Positions 6,858 to 16,345 of a stretch of 64,000 bases of DNA are shown one piece after another (within the stretch, counting starts at the first letter, position 1; every line of letters begins with the position of its first letter). The stretch is from Embleya scabrispora. GTDB taxonomy: Bacteria; Actinomycetota; Actinomycetes; Streptomycetales; Streptomycetaceae. The position numbers were made by a program, and so were the translations under genes. The stretch lies in the NCBI RefSeq assembly GCF_002024165.1, contig NZ_MWQN01000001.1, positions 1,798,001 to 1,862,000 on the forward strand, read 5' to 3'. The notes under the pieces were generated by a model. The model was not told where the DNA came from. It made no database searches and saw only the letters and a list, made by a program, of their open reading frames with translations.

Positions 6858-7631
6858 TCAGGACCGCCGGTGCACCACGCGCGCCGACGTCTGGTCCCGG
6901 GCCAGCACCGTCATCGCGTCGATGTTCACATGTGGCGGCCGGGTCGCCACCCACCCCACGCACTCCGCGATGTCCTGGGCCACCAGCGGCGTCATCCCCG
7001 CGTACACCGCCGACGCGCCCTCGGCGTCCCCGCCGAGCCGGTTCAGCGTGAACTCGGTCTCGACCATGCCCGGATCGATCTGGCACACCCGCACCGGCTG
7101 CCCGCGCAGTTCGAGCCGCAACACCCGCGTCATCGCCGTCACCGCGTGCTTGGCCGCGTTGTACCCGGCGCCGCCCTCGTACGGCTCCCGCCCCGCCACC
7201 GAGCCGATCGTGATCACCTGACCGTCGCCGGAGGCGATCAGCAGCGGCAAAAACGCCTTCGTCACCCGCAACGTCCCGAGCACATTCGTCTCGTACATCG
7301 CCGTCCACGCCGCCTCGTCGGCCTCCGCGACCGACTCCGTGCCGCGCGCGAAGCCCGCGTTGTTGACCAGCACGTCACACCGCTCCACCTCGGCGGCGAA
7401 CGCGGCGACCGAGTCCGGATCGGCGACATCCAGCGGCAGCGCCCGGCCCCTTCCGGCGCAGCGCGCGACCACCTCCTCCAACCGGTCCTTGCGCCGCGCG
7501 CCGAGCACGACCTCGTAGCCCAGGCTCGCCAGATGCACGGCGGTCGCGGCGCCGATCCCGCTGCTGGCACCGGTCACCACCGCACAACCCCGGGGCGCGG
7601 AAGCGGGGTTCGCGGTCTCGTCCTGGCTCAT
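6858..7631 (-). CDS. Short-chain dehydrogenase/reductase
   Basis: A 257-residue classical SDR oxidoreductase. The Rossmann nucleotide loop is TGASSGIG (residues 20-27), NNAG is at 90-93, the catalytic Ser lies in TIGSVAG (near 144) and the catalytic pair YxxxK is at 157-161 (YNAAK). An Arg-rich segment after the second strand (GARRKDR) favours NADP(H). The substrate is unknown. It is transcribed towards the left; GAGAGG precedes the ATG. It stands about 80 bp downstream of the aminopeptidase gene and may share its transcript. Confidence 0.93.
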   Translation of the reverse strand: MSQDETANPASAPRGCAVVTGASSGIGAATAVHLASLGYEVVLGARRKDRLEEVVARCAGRGRALPLDVADPDSVAAFAAEVERCDVLVNNAGFARGTESVAEADEAAWTAMYETNVLGTLRVTKAFLPLLIASGDGQVITIGSVAGREPYEGGAGYNAAKHAVTAMTRVLRLELRGQPVRVCQIDPGMVETEFTLNRLGGDAEGASAVYAGMTPLVAQDIAECVGWVATRPPHVNIDAMTVLARDQTSARVVHRRS

Positions 7632-7710
7632 CACGGCATTCCTCTCGTCGACGCCGACCTCCCCGCACCGTATGCCGGATCGCCCCGCCGCCACATCGCC
7701 GCCCTCCGGT

Positions 7711-9207
7711 TCAGCCGGAGGACCCGCCCTGCCCCGACCCCCACGGCCACCCCAACCGCCCCCGCCGCTGCGGCGACGCGGCGGGCGCGGACGGCGGCGC
7801 GGAAGCGGCCTGCCCGACCGGCAACGGCGGCAGCGCCTCGCGGTCCAACCACGCCTCGAACAACGCGTCCAGCGGCCGGGAGGCGTACCGCGCCGCGTGC
7901 GCGGTGAAGTCGTCGGTGCCGACCAGCCCGTGCCGGTGTGTCGTGGCCCAGTCCCGCAACATCGCGAAGAACGCCACATCGCCCAGCGCACACCGCACCG
8001 CGTGCACGGTCAGCGCGCCCCGCCCGTAGATCCGGTCGTCGAAGATCAGCTTCGGACGCGGCGATCCCAGCAGCAGATCCTGCGGCCGCCCGCTCAGGTC
8101 GGCGTGCTCGATCGCGGCCTGCACGGCGGCGCTGCGCCCGCCCGAGCGCTCGGACCACAACCACTCCGCGTAGCGCGCGAAGCCCTCGTTCAGCCAGATG
8201 TGCCGCCAGTCGGCCAGGCCCACGCTGTTCCCGAACCACTGGTGCGCCAACTCGTGCGCGACCAGCCGTTCGGCGCCACGCGCCCCGTCCACGTGATTGG
8301 CCCCGAAGGTGGCCATCCCCTGCGCCTCGATCGGGATATCGAGGTCGTCGTCGGTGACCACCACGGTGTACTCGCCGAACGGGTACGGCCCGAACAGCTC
8401 CTCGAACAGCGTCATCATCTGCGGTTGGCGGCCGAAGTCCGACCGGAACCGGGACACCAGCCGCCCCGGCACATGCGCGACCTGCGGTACGCCCGTCCCC
8501 GGGAGCGGGACGGTCTCGTAGCGCCCGATCGAGACGGTGACCAGGTAGCTCGCGGTGGGCGCGGGCTGCTCGTAGACCCACGTGGAGTTGCCGCCCCGGC
8601 TGCTGCGGGTGAGCAGCCGGCCGCCGACCACCACGGCGTACATCGACGGCGCGGTGACCGAGATCTGGTAGGCCGCCTTGTCGTCGACCCGGTCGTTGCA
8701 CGGGTACCAGGACGGCGCGCCGATCGGCTGGCCGGCCACGAGCGAGCCGTCGGTCAACTCCTCCCAGCCGACCCCGCCCCAGGGGCTGCGTACCGGCTTG
8801 GGATTGCCGACGTAGTGCACCTCGACGGTGAACGCCGCCCGGGCCCGGATCGCCGTCCCCGGCCGCACCCGCAACTTGCCCGCGCGGTGCGTGTAGCGCG
8901 CCTGGTGACCATCCACGAGCACCCGACCGATGCGGAACTCGGCCAGGTCGAGCACGATCTCGCCGAGCGGGCGGTCACCGGCCACCGCGCCGATCCGGGC
9001 GCTGCCGGCCAGGCGGTTGGGGCCCGGGCGGTAGTCCAGGGTCAGCTCGTAGCGGTGTACGCGGTAGCGCGGGTCGCCGTGTGTGGCGAAGTACGCCTCG
9101 CCGGCACCCGAGCGCGGCCCCTGGTCGCTCACCGATTCGTGCTCCGTCCCCGTCGCGCCCACCGTCGCGGGACGAGCCGCGTCCCGCGACGCCGTCTCGA
9201 AACGCAT
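7711..9207 (-). CDS. M1-family zinc aminopeptidase
   Basis: A 498-residue gluzincin. The zinc site is HELAHQ with the third ligand Glu 18 residues on in NEGFARYAE; the exopeptidase motif appears as IEAQGMATFGAN instead of the classical GAMEN, an atypical form. The N-terminal beta-domain is present; the long C-terminal helical domain of aminopeptidase N is absent, and the protein ends in a Pro/Gly-rich tail. Its ATG overlaps the stop of the Pls-like synthetase (ATGA at 9207-9210), so the two are made together. M1 peptidases commonly accompany Pls-type synthetases, where they may trim or degrade the poly-amino acid; that role is inferred. Confidence 0.88.
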   Translation of the reverse strand: MRFETASRDAARPATVGATGTEHESVSDQGPRSGAGEAYFATHGDPRYRVHRYELTLDYRPGPNRLAGSARIGAVAGDRPLGEIVLDLAEFRIGRVLVDGHQARYTHRAGKLRVRPGTAIRARAAFTVEVHYVGNPKPVRSPWGGVGWEELTDGSLVAGQPIGAPSWYPCNDRVDDKAAYQISVTAPSMYAVVVGGRLLTRSSRGGNSTWVYEQPAPTASYLVTVSIGRYETVPLPGTGVPQVAHVPGRLVSRFRSDFGRQPQMMTLFEELFGPYPFGEYTVVVTDDDLDIPIEAQGMATFGANHVDGARGAERLVAHELAHQWFGNSVGLADWRHIWLNEGFARYAEWLWSERSGGRSAAVQAAIEHADLSGRPQDLLLGSPRPKLIFDDRIYGRGALTVHAVRCALGDVAFFAMLRDWATTHRHGLVGTDDFTAHAARYASRPLDALFEAWLDREALPPLPVGQAASAPPSAPAASPQRRGRLGWPWGSGQGGSSG

Positions 9208-12200
9208 CACCGTCGCCAGGCCTCGATCGGGTTGCCCAGCCAGCCGGTGTCCTCCGGAACGGTCTCGCCCCGCATCACCAGCGAGGCGGGGCCCAGCGTG
9301 CTGCGTGCCCCGATCGTGCTGCCGGGCAGTACGATCCCGCGCGGGCCGAGCGTGGCGCCCTCGCGAAGGATCACAGTATCCATGCGCATGATCCGGTCGT
9401 GGAAGAGATGCGTCTGGAGTACGCAGCCGCGCCCCACGCTCACCGCGTCCTCCAGGGTGACCAGGTCCGCCTCCGGCAGCCAGTAGCTCTCGCACCACAC
9501 GCCGCGCCCGATGTGCGCTCCCAGGCCGCGCAGCCACAGGTTGAGCACGGAGGTCCCGGACACCCGGCCGACCAGCCACGGCACCGCCAGCACCTCGACG
9601 AACGTGTCGGCCAACTCGTTGCGCCACACGAAGCCGCTCCACAGCGGGTGTTCGACCGGCCGGAACCGGCCGACCAGGAGCCACTTGGCCGCGATCGACA
9701 CCACGCACGCCGCCGCCCCGCAGGCGAGCAGGACCAGGCCGGAGAGCAGCGCGGCCAGGACGAGCGAGTACGTGCCGAGCCAGGCCAGCGCGGTCAGCGT
9801 GAGCAGCGCCAGCGCCGCCGAGCACAACACCGGGATCGCCCGGCACAGCTCGACCAGGCCGCGCGCCCAGCGCAGCCGGGCCGGCGGGTCGTAGGTCAGG
9901 CCCTGATCGGCGACGTCGGCCGAACGGGGCAGGCGCATCGGCGGCATGCCCAGGTACGAGCCGCCCTTCTTGGTCTTCTTCGGCGTCGCCGACAACACGC
10001 CGACCAGGCCGCGCGCGGGCACCGAGCGGCCGGGGGCGGTCATCCCGGAGTTGCCCAGGAAGGCCCGCTCGCCGATCGTCGCGGCGCCGATCCGGATCCA
10101 CCCGCCGCCGAGTTCGTAGGAGGCGATCAGCGTGTCGTCGGCCAGGAACGCCCCGTCGCCGACCGTGGTCAGGCTCGGCAGCGCCAGCACGGTGGACGCC
10201 TCGACGCCCTTGCCCACCTTCATCCCGAGCGCCCGCAACCACACCGGCGTGAACAGGCTCGCGTAGATCGGGAACAACTTCTCCCGGGCCAGGTCCATCA
10301 ACTGGGTGACGGTCCACGCCTGCCAGCCGATCCGGCCGTGCAGCGGGTGGTAGCCGGGACGCAGGCCCAGGCTGAGCAACCGCACGAGCAGCACGATGGA
10401 CAGCGCGTACACCGCCGCGAAGGCGGCCACGGCCGGGACCAGCGCGAGCAGCGCGCCGCCGAGCGCCGTACCGAGGCCGTCGCCGGGGTGCACGAACGCG
10501 CCGAGGACGAACAGCGCGGGTACGGCCGCCACGATCGGCAGCACGGTCGGGAGCAGTCCGCCGATGCCGTACAGCACGGACCACAGCGGCTTGCGCGGCG
10601 GCCGATCGCCGAACCGGCCCCGATCCACCTTGCCGAGCCGTACCGCCGGCACCCCGCCCCAGCGCCGGCTCGGCGGCACGTTGCCGGTGACCGCGGAGCC
10701 CGCCGCGACCTCGGCCGAGCGGCCGATCCGCGCGCCGGGGAAGAGCGTGCTGCGGGTGCCCACGATCGCGCCGGCGCCGACCTTGATCGCGCCGATCTCC
10801 AGGCGGTCGCCGTCCAGCCAGTGGCCGGACAGGTCCACCTCGGCCTCCACCGCGCAGCCCCGGCCGAGCTTGAGCAGGCCGGTGACCGGCGGCAGCGTGT
10901 GCAGGTCGACGTCGCGGCCGACCTTGGCGCCGAGCGCGCGGGCGTAGCGCAGCAGCCAGGCCCCGGACAGCGAGGTCGCCCCGCTCGCGTCGGCCAACTG
11001 CTCGGCCGCCCACAGCCGGATGTGCACACCGCCGCCGCGCGGATACGTCCCGGGACGCAGCCCGCGCAGCAGCAGCCGAGCGCCGCCGGCGGAGATGGCC
11101 ACCCGTCCCGGCGGGCTGAACAACACGGCCCAGCCCGCCGCGACCCACCACCAGGACGCGGTGGGTGCCCACGGGTAGTGGCCGAACCAGGCGGCGACGT
11201 TGCCGAGGGCGAGCAGGCCGACCGTCCAGCGCAGGCCGATCAGCGTGTACAGCGGGATCAGCAGGAGCAGCTGGGCCACTCGGGCCCGGGTCGGCGTGGG
11301 CGCCACCTTGCGGCTCGCGCCCGCGTCCTGGGCCGAGCGCTCCAGGCGGCGGGCGAGTTTGCGCAGCGTGGGCTGCTGGTAGATGTCCGCGACGGCGGCC
11401 GCCGGATATCGCTCGCGCAACAGGGTGGTGAGCCGGGCGGCGGCCAGGCTGTTCCCGCCGATCGCGAAGAAGTCGTCCTGCGCGCTGCCCGGGGCGATGC
11501 CGAGCACATCGGTCCACTGCTCGGCAAGCCAGGCCTCGGTGCCGTACAGCTGTTCGGCGGGGCCGCTGTCCTCGGTGTCGGCGAGCGGCCAGGGCAGCGC
11601 GTCGCGGTCCACCTTGCCGGAGGTGCGGGTGGGCAGGTCGGCGACCGGGGCGAGGCGGGGTACGAGGGCTGCGGGCAGTTCGGCGCGCAGCCGGGCCACC
11701 GCGTCCTCGCGGTCCCAGCCGTCGCCGGTGACCAGGTAGCCGACCAGGAGCTGGTTGCCGCCCTTGACGGTGCGCACGGCCGCGGCGGCGCCCACCACGC
11801 CGGGCAGCGCCTGGAGAGCGGCGTCGATCTCGCCCAGTTCGATGCGGCGGCCGCCGAGCTTGATCTGCTCGTCGCCGCGGCCGACGAAGACCAGGCCCTC
11901 GGCGTCGGCGCGGACCACGTCGCCGCTGCGGTAGGCGCGCTCCCAGCCCATCGAGTCCAGCGGGGCGTACTTCTCCGCGTCCTTGGCCGGGTCGAGGTAG
12001 CGGGCCAGGCCGACGCCGCCGATCACCAGTTCGCCGGTCTCGCCCATCGCGACGGGGCGGCCCTCGGCGTCGACCACGGCCAGCTCCCAGCCGTCGAGCG
12101 GCAGGCCGATGCGGACCGGGCCCTCGCCGGTGAGCGGCGCGCCGCAGGCGACCACGGTGGCCTCGGTCGGGCCGTACGTGTTCCAGACCTCGCGGCCCTC

Positions 12201-13091
12201 GGCGACCACCCGCTCGACCAGTTCCGGCGGGCATGCCTCGCCGCCGAAGATCAGCAGGCGTACATCGAGCAGCGCCTCGGTCGGCCACAGCGCGGCGAGC
12301 GTCGGCACGGTGGAGACCACGGTGATCTCCTGCTCGGCCAGCCAGGGTCCGAGGTCGGCGCCGGATCGCACCCGCGAGCGGGGCACGGTGACCAGGCAGG
12401 CGCCGTAGCGCCAGGCCAGCCACATCTCCTCGCAGGAGGCGTCGAAGGCGACCGAAAGGCCGGCCATCACCCGGTCGCCGGGGCCGATCGGCTCCTCTTG
12501 GAGGAAGAGGCCGGCCTCGGCGTCGACGAAGGCGGCGGCGTTGCGGTGGGTGACCGCGACGCCCTTGGGCTTGCCGGTGGAGCCGGAGGTGAAGATGATC
12601 CAGGCGTCGTCGGCGGGGGTGGGGCGGGCCGGCGGGCGCGGGTCACCCACGTGAGTGACGCGCAGGTCGCGTTCGGCGCCCAGTACGGCGGCCACCCCGG
12701 CCTCGCCGAACACCAGGTCGGCGCGCTCGTCGGGGTCCTCGGCGTCGACCGGGACGTAGGCGGCGCCGGCGGCCAGCACGGCGAGGATGCAGATGTACAG
12801 GTCGTTGCTGCCGGAGGGCACCCGGACGCCGACCCGGTCGCCGACCCCGATCCCGGCCTCGGCGAGCCGCCGGCGCAGTCCCTCCACCTCGGCGGCCAAG
12901 GCGCGATACGTGAGCGTACGGCGGCCGTCGTCGAGGGCGGGTTCGTTGGGGTGGGCACGGACGGTGGCGTCCAGGATGTCCACGAGCGTGCGGGGCGTCG
13001 AAGCGGGCCGTCCGGAGTAGACGGCGGGGGTCGACGTGGGCGCGGTACCGAACGGATCGTCGGTGGCGCGCAGCGGTAGCGCTATGGCCAT
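9207..13091 (-). CDS. Pls/PosA-family single-module NRPS (poly-amino acid synthetase-like)
   Basis: A 1294-residue membrane enzyme. Residues about 35-505 are an adenylation domain (FTSGSTGKPKG at 167-177, the alpha-amino-acid Asp in FDAS at 216-219, NTYGPTE at 304-310, catalytic Lys in TSGKVDRDAL near 493). A carrier domain follows with the phosphopantetheine Ser548 in GGNSL. There is no classical condensation or thioesterase domain; instead the C-terminal 700 residues hold about six membrane helices alternating with three soluble hexapeptide-repeat-like domains, the layout of epsilon-poly-L-lysine synthetase. Length is close to Pls (about 1319). Known members make isopeptide-linked poly-amino acids of basic residues. 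The ATG at 13091 is preferred to upstream frames because GAGGA precedes it. Which amino acid is activated cannot be told by eye. Confidence 0.9.
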   Translation of the reverse strand: MAIALPLRATDDPFGTAPTSTPAVYSGRPASTPRTLVDILDATVRAHPNEPALDDGRRTLTYRALAAEVEGLRRRLAEAGIGVGDRVGVRVPSGSNDLYICILAVLAAGAAYVPVDAEDPDERADLVFGEAGVAAVLGAERDLRVTHVGDPRPPARPTPADDAWIIFTSGSTGKPKGVAVTHRNAAAFVDAEAGLFLQEEPIGPGDRVMAGLSVAFDASCEEMWLAWRYGACLVTVPRSRVRSGADLGPWLAEQEITVVSTVPTLAALWPTEALLDVRLLIFGGEACPPELVERVVAEGREVWNTYGPTEATVVACGAPLTGEGPVRIGLPLDGWELAVVDAEGRPVAMGETGELVIGGVGLARYLDPAKDAEKYAPLDSMGWERAYRSGDVVRADAEGLVFVGRGDEQIKLGGRRIELGEIDAALQALPGVVGAAAAVRTVKGGNQLLVGYLVTGDGWDREDAVARLRAELPAALVPRLAPVADLPTRTSGKVDRDALPWPLADTEDSGPAEQLYGTEAWLAEQWTDVLGIAPGSAQDDFFAIGGNSLAAARLTTLLRERYPAAAVADIYQQPTLRKLARRLERSAQDAGASRKVAPTPTRARVAQLLLLIPLYTLIGLRWTVGLLALGNVAAWFGHYPWAPTASWWWVAAGWAVLFSPPGRVAISAGGARLLLRGLRPGTYPRGGGVHIRLWAAEQLADASGATSLSGAWLLRYARALGAKVGRDVDLHTLPPVTGLLKLGRGCAVEAEVDLSGHWLDGDRLEIGAIKVGAGAIVGTRSTLFPGARIGRSAEVAAGSAVTGNVPPSRRWGGVPAVRLGKVDRGRFGDRPPRKPLWSVLYGIGGLLPTVLPIVAAVPALFVLGAFVHPGDGLGTALGGALLALVPAVAAFAAVYALSIVLLVRLLSLGLRPGYHPLHGRIGWQAWTVTQLMDLAREKLFPIYASLFTPVWLRALGMKVGKGVEASTVLALPSLTTVGDGAFLADDTLIASYELGGGWIRIGAATIGERAFLGNSGMTAPGRSVPARGLVGVLSATPKKTKKGGSYLGMPPMRLPRSADVADQGLTYDPPARLRWARGLVELCRAIPVLCSAALALLTLTALAWLGTYSLVLAALLSGLVLLACGAAACVVSIAAKWLLVGRFRPVEHPLWSGFVWRNELADTFVEVLAVPWLVGRVSGTSVLNLWLRGLGAHIGRGVWCESYWLPEADLVTLEDAVSVGRGCVLQTHLFHDRIMRMDTVILREGATLGPRGIVLPGSTIGARSTLGPASLVMRGETVPEDTGWLGNPIEAWRR

Positions 13092-13559
13092 GAGGTCCTC
13101 ATCCCTGGTCCCCGTCAAGGCCTGCGATCGGCTCCCGGGGAGGTGTCGCGGCCCCGGCCCCTGGCCGACCGGGTCGCTTCTCGAGCGTGGCAACCCGACC
13201 GACACTAACCCCGTTCGCCCCGGAGCCACGACTCGTGATGCGATCAACTACCGCTGAAACAAAGGGTTCTGATGCTTCGTCACATATGACTTGACGATCC
13301 ATCAGATCCCACGGTCCCCTGGAAGCAAGCCTCTTGACGACCCGTCAGCCCACAACCCGGCTTACACACCACCCCAAGCTCCTGTGACCCACGCAACACG
13401 CTATGCCCACTCCACGCACCCGCGCCCGCCGACCTCGGCCGGACGGATGACGCCGCCCCGGCGGCCGGACAAGGCGCCGTCGCCACCCGACCGCCCACCA
13501 CGGGCGACGCGAACCACGAGGGGACGGGAGACCGCACCGGTACGACGTGATCACGCCGA

Positions 13560-14210
13560 GTCGAGCGGGAGGTCGGGCGGAGCCGGACCGGGATTGGTCC
13601 GCGACCGGGGTCGAGCCGCCGCCGGCCCCTGGCCGGGTGGAGCCGGGCCACGGTCGAGCCGGACCCGAACCGACCCGAGCCGGAACAGGCAGGGGCCGAA
13701 CCGCACCGCCCCCGAAGCCCCCCAGGGTCGAACGGAACCGGACCGGGATTGGGCCAAACCGGGCCCCAGTCACACCACACCCGAGGCCCGGTAGAGCCGT
13801 GCCCCGGACACGCCGGACCCGAACCGACCCGAGCCGGAACAGGCGGGGGCCGAACCGCACCGCACCCGAAGCCCGCCGGGGTCGAACGGAACCGGACCGG
13901 GATTGGGCCAAACCGGGGCCGAGTCACACGACACCCGAGGCCCGGTAGCGCCGAGCCCCGGACACGCCGGACCCTAACCGACCCGAGCCGGAACAGGCAG
14001 GGGCCGAACCACACCGCGCCCGAAGCCCGCCGGGGTCGAACGGAACCGGACCGGAATTGGGCCAAACCGGGGCCGAGTCACACCACACCCGAGCCCCGGG
14101 CGCACCGGACCCTAACCGAGCCGGGCCGGAACAGGCGGGGTCGAGTCACCGCCGGACCCGGGCCGAGCCGGGTCGGGCGGGGCCGAACCGGGGTTGGGCC
14201 GACCGGACCC
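13560..14210 (+). repeat. Degenerate 154-bp tandem repeat (about four copies)
   Basis: The landmark ATTGGGCC recurs at 13748, 13902 and 14056, exactly 154 bp apart; diverged copies of the landmark lie at 13593 (155 bp earlier) and at 14193 (137 bp later). Between landmarks the same blocks repeat in order (CGAACGGAACCGGACCGG, CACACCCGAGGCCCGG, CCCGAACCGACCCGAGCCGG). Because 154 is 3n+1, each copy is read in a new phase, which argues against protein coding. Confidence 0.88.
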
Positions 14211-14415
14211 GAGCCGAGTCGGAACGAACCGGGGCCGAGTCGCACCAGCCGGGCCGGAAGGAACCGAACCCCGCGTCGCACCGGCCCCGGGTCGAGTCGG
14301 GCCGGAACTGGTCGGGCCGGGCGGAGCCGGGCGACCCGGCCCGCGTCGCACCCGCCGTAGTCGGGTGCAGTCGACCCGGGCCGGGTCGCCCGGTGGGGCC
14401 GGCCCGGTGCGGCCG

Positions 14416-14460
14416 GCCCCACCGCACCACGCCCCACCGCACCACGCCCCACCGCACCAC
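14416..14460 (+). repeat. 15-bp perfect tandem repeat, three copies
   Basis: GCCCCACCGCACCAC occurs three times in a row, followed by a broken copy, 40 bp before the end of the sigma factor gene. Confidence 0.9.
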
Positions 14461-14498
14461 GCCACGCCCCACCACGACGCGCCGCACACCCCCGCAGC

Positions 14499-15386
14499 TC
14501 AGTGGCCCGTGCGCCCCGCGCCCAACCGCATCGCGGCCAACCGCGCCGGCTCCGCGATCACCTCGATGTCGGTGATCCGCCCGGCCGCGAAGCTCAGCCG
14601 CAACACCGCGAACAGTCGCCCACCCGGCGCGATCACGATGCCGGGCCGCCCGTCCACGAGGGCGACCGCGCCCAGCCGGGCCCGGTGGGCGAACATCCGG
14701 GTCTCCTCGGCCACCGACCGCGCGCCCCGGACCTCGCCGGCCACCCCGGTCGGTACCGCGAACCGGTCCACGCGGCGCACCACGTCCGGCGCGAGCAGTT
14801 CGACCAGCGTGTCCAGATCGCCGCCGCGCGAAGCGGCCAGGAACGCGTCCACCACGGTGTAGTGCCGGGCCAGGTCGACCTCGTCGAGCGCGGCCCGCCC
14901 GCGTACCCGCTCGCGGGCCCGGCTGGCCAGCTTCTTGCTCGCCACCGGCGTACGTCCCACCACCGGCGCGATCTCGGCGAACGGCACCGCGAACATGTCG
15001 TGCAGCACGAAGGCGACCCGCTCGGCGGGGGTCAACCGGTCGAGTACGACCAGTATGGCCAGACCCACGGACTCGGCCAGCACCGCCTCGTGCTCGGGTT
15101 CGGGCCCGCCCGGCCGCTCCAAAACCGCCTCCGGCGCCGCCGTCAGCGGCTCCTCGCCCCGGGTCCGGCGAAGCCGCAACATGTCGAGGCACACCCGCGC
15201 GGTGACCGTGGTCAGCCACCCGCCCAGGTTCTCGACGCCGTCGATCCCCGCCCGGTCGACCCGCAACCAGGCCGCCTGCACGGCGTCGTCGGCGTCGTCC
15301 AGCGAGCCGAGCATGCGATAGGCGACCGTGCGCAGGTGCTCACGATGCACCTCGAAGCGCTCGGCCAGGGCCTCGGTTCCGTCCAT
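14499..15386 (-). CDS. ECF sigma factor with SnoaL-like C-terminus (ECF41/SigJ type)
   Basis: A 295-residue sigma-70 protein. Region 2 is at residues about 10-75 (VAYRMLGSLDDADDAVQAAWLR), region 4 at about 115-165 (LTPAERVAFVLHDMFAVPFAEIAPVVG), and the remaining 120 residues form the NTF2/SnoaL-like domain that controls activity in this group instead of a separate anti-sigma factor. The ATG at 15386 behind GGAAAGG is preferred to a GTG two codons earlier. ECF41 factors usually drive an adjacent oxidoreductase-type gene; the divergent azoreductase is the candidate target, but no clear ECF41 promoter is visible to me in the gap. Confidence 0.9.
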   Translation of the reverse strand: MDGTEALAERFEVHREHLRTVAYRMLGSLDDADDAVQAAWLRVDRAGIDGVENLGGWLTTVTARVCLDMLRLRRTRGEEPLTAAPEAVLERPGGPEPEHEAVLAESVGLAILVVLDRLTPAERVAFVLHDMFAVPFAEIAPVVGRTPVASKKLASRARERVRGRAALDEVDLARHYTVVDAFLAASRGGDLDTLVELLAPDVVRRVDRFAVPTGVAGEVRGARSVAEETRMFAHRARLGAVALVDGRPGIVIAPGGRLFAVLRLSFAAGRITDIEVIAEPARLAAMRLGAGRTGH

Positions 15387-15661
15387 GGTCACCTTTCCGA
15401 TCAGGCATCAGTCAGAGGGGAGACGAGCCGCTTCCGCACGATGCCGATCGATAAAGGAGACAACAGCCGAGTTTACCGCCGCCCCATCCGCCCCTCGCGG
15501 CATCCGGCCGCGCAAGGCGTGGCAAGGCCCGAGCCCGATCACCCGCGATCCCGCCCCCACGCCGGGCCGCCCCGGCGCGCTTCCGCACGCCCCGACACCG
15601 GCCGATCCCGGCTCGACGCCACCCCGCAACCCCGCCATCCCGCCATCCCAGGGAGTTCCCC

Positions 15662-16345
15662 GTGAAGTTCTTCCGTCTCGACGCCGCCATCCGCGTCGAA
15701 GGCTCGATCAGCCGATCCCTCGCCGACCTCGCCGAGGCCGAGTGGACCCGGGCGTTCCCGGACGCCGAGTTCGTCCGGCGCGACCTGGGTCGTCATCCCC
15801 TGCCCCCGGTCTGGCCGATCGCCGAGGCGAGCCGGACGACGCCGCAGGACGCCCGTACCCGGGAACAGCACGCGGCGACCGCGCTCGGCACGGAACTGGC
15901 CGACGAGTTCCTGTCCGCCGACGCCTTCCTCCTCGCCGTGCCGATGTACAACTTCGGCGTCCCCCAGCAGGTCAAGACCTGGATCGACCTGATCATCACC
16001 GACCACCGCGCCGCCGACGTCAGCCGCCCGATCGTGCCCGGCCGCCCGGCCCTGCTCGTCCAGGCCCGGGGCGGCGGCTACGCTCCCGGCACCCCGCGCG
16101 CCGGTTGGGACCACGCCACGCCGTACCTGAACCGCATCCTCGGCGACGTCTGGGGGCTCGACACGGTCGCCGCCACGGCCGAACTCACCGCCGCCGACGT
16201 CAATCCCGCCCTGGCGGACCTGCGTCCGCTCGCCCACCGATGCCTCGTCGACGCCAGGGCCGACACGATCCGCCACGCCCGCGACATCGCCGACCGACTG
16301 CGCGCCACCCCCAACTCCCCCGCCCCCGAACCGATCTCGGCCTGA
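15662..16345 (+). CDS. FMN-dependent NADH azoreductase-like oxidoreductase
   Basis: A 227-residue flavodoxin-fold enzyme of the AzoR family: FMN phosphate-binding segment near the N-terminus (VEGSISRSLADL), PMYNFGVPQQVKTWID at about 98-113, and an ARGGGYAPG loop near 140. Such proteins reduce quinones and azo dyes with NAD(P)H through bound FMN in the cytoplasm. It starts with GTG after AGGGAG and is divergent from the ECF41-like sigma factor, 275 bp away, which may control it. Confidence 0.88.
   Translation: MKFFRLDAAIRVEGSISRSLADLAEAEWTRAFPDAEFVRRDLGRHPLPPVWPIAEASRTTPQDARTREQHAATALGTELADEFLSADAFLLAVPMYNFGVPQQVKTWIDLIITDHRAADVSRPIVPGRPALLVQARGGGYAPGTPRAGWDHATPYLNRILGDVWGLDTVAATAELTAADVNPALADLRPLAHRCLVDARADTIRHARDIADRLRATPNSPAPEPISA

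Larger units (their letters stand above)
13290..14498. other. 1.2-kb non-coding interval with tandem repeats
   Basis: No credible gene is seen between the synthetase and the sigma factor. The + strand is extremely poor in T and consists of short CCGGAC/CCGAAC-like blocks. Open frames occur in all phases because the repeat period is not a multiple of three. Individual repeats are listed separately. Confidence 0.8.

Noticed and set aside
6438-7907. A 489-codon + strand frame
   Set aside because: It is antisense to the short-chain dehydrogenase and shows only Arg/His/Pro-rich composition.
9081-13079. A 1332-codon open frame antisense to the Pls-like gene
   Set aside because: It is a by-product of high GC opposite a real gene: Gln/Arg/Ala-rich, no domains, and the other strand has all the family motifs.
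13280-14065. Open frames with repeated MAQSRSGSVRP-like starts in the 154-bp repeat
   Set aside because: They arise because the repeat has few stops; the same DNA is read in a different phase in each copy, and no ribosome-binding site is present.
13560-14460. CRISPR-like array
   Set aside because: The 154-bp units are direct long repeats without constant-length unique spacers, and no cas genes are present anywhere in the window.
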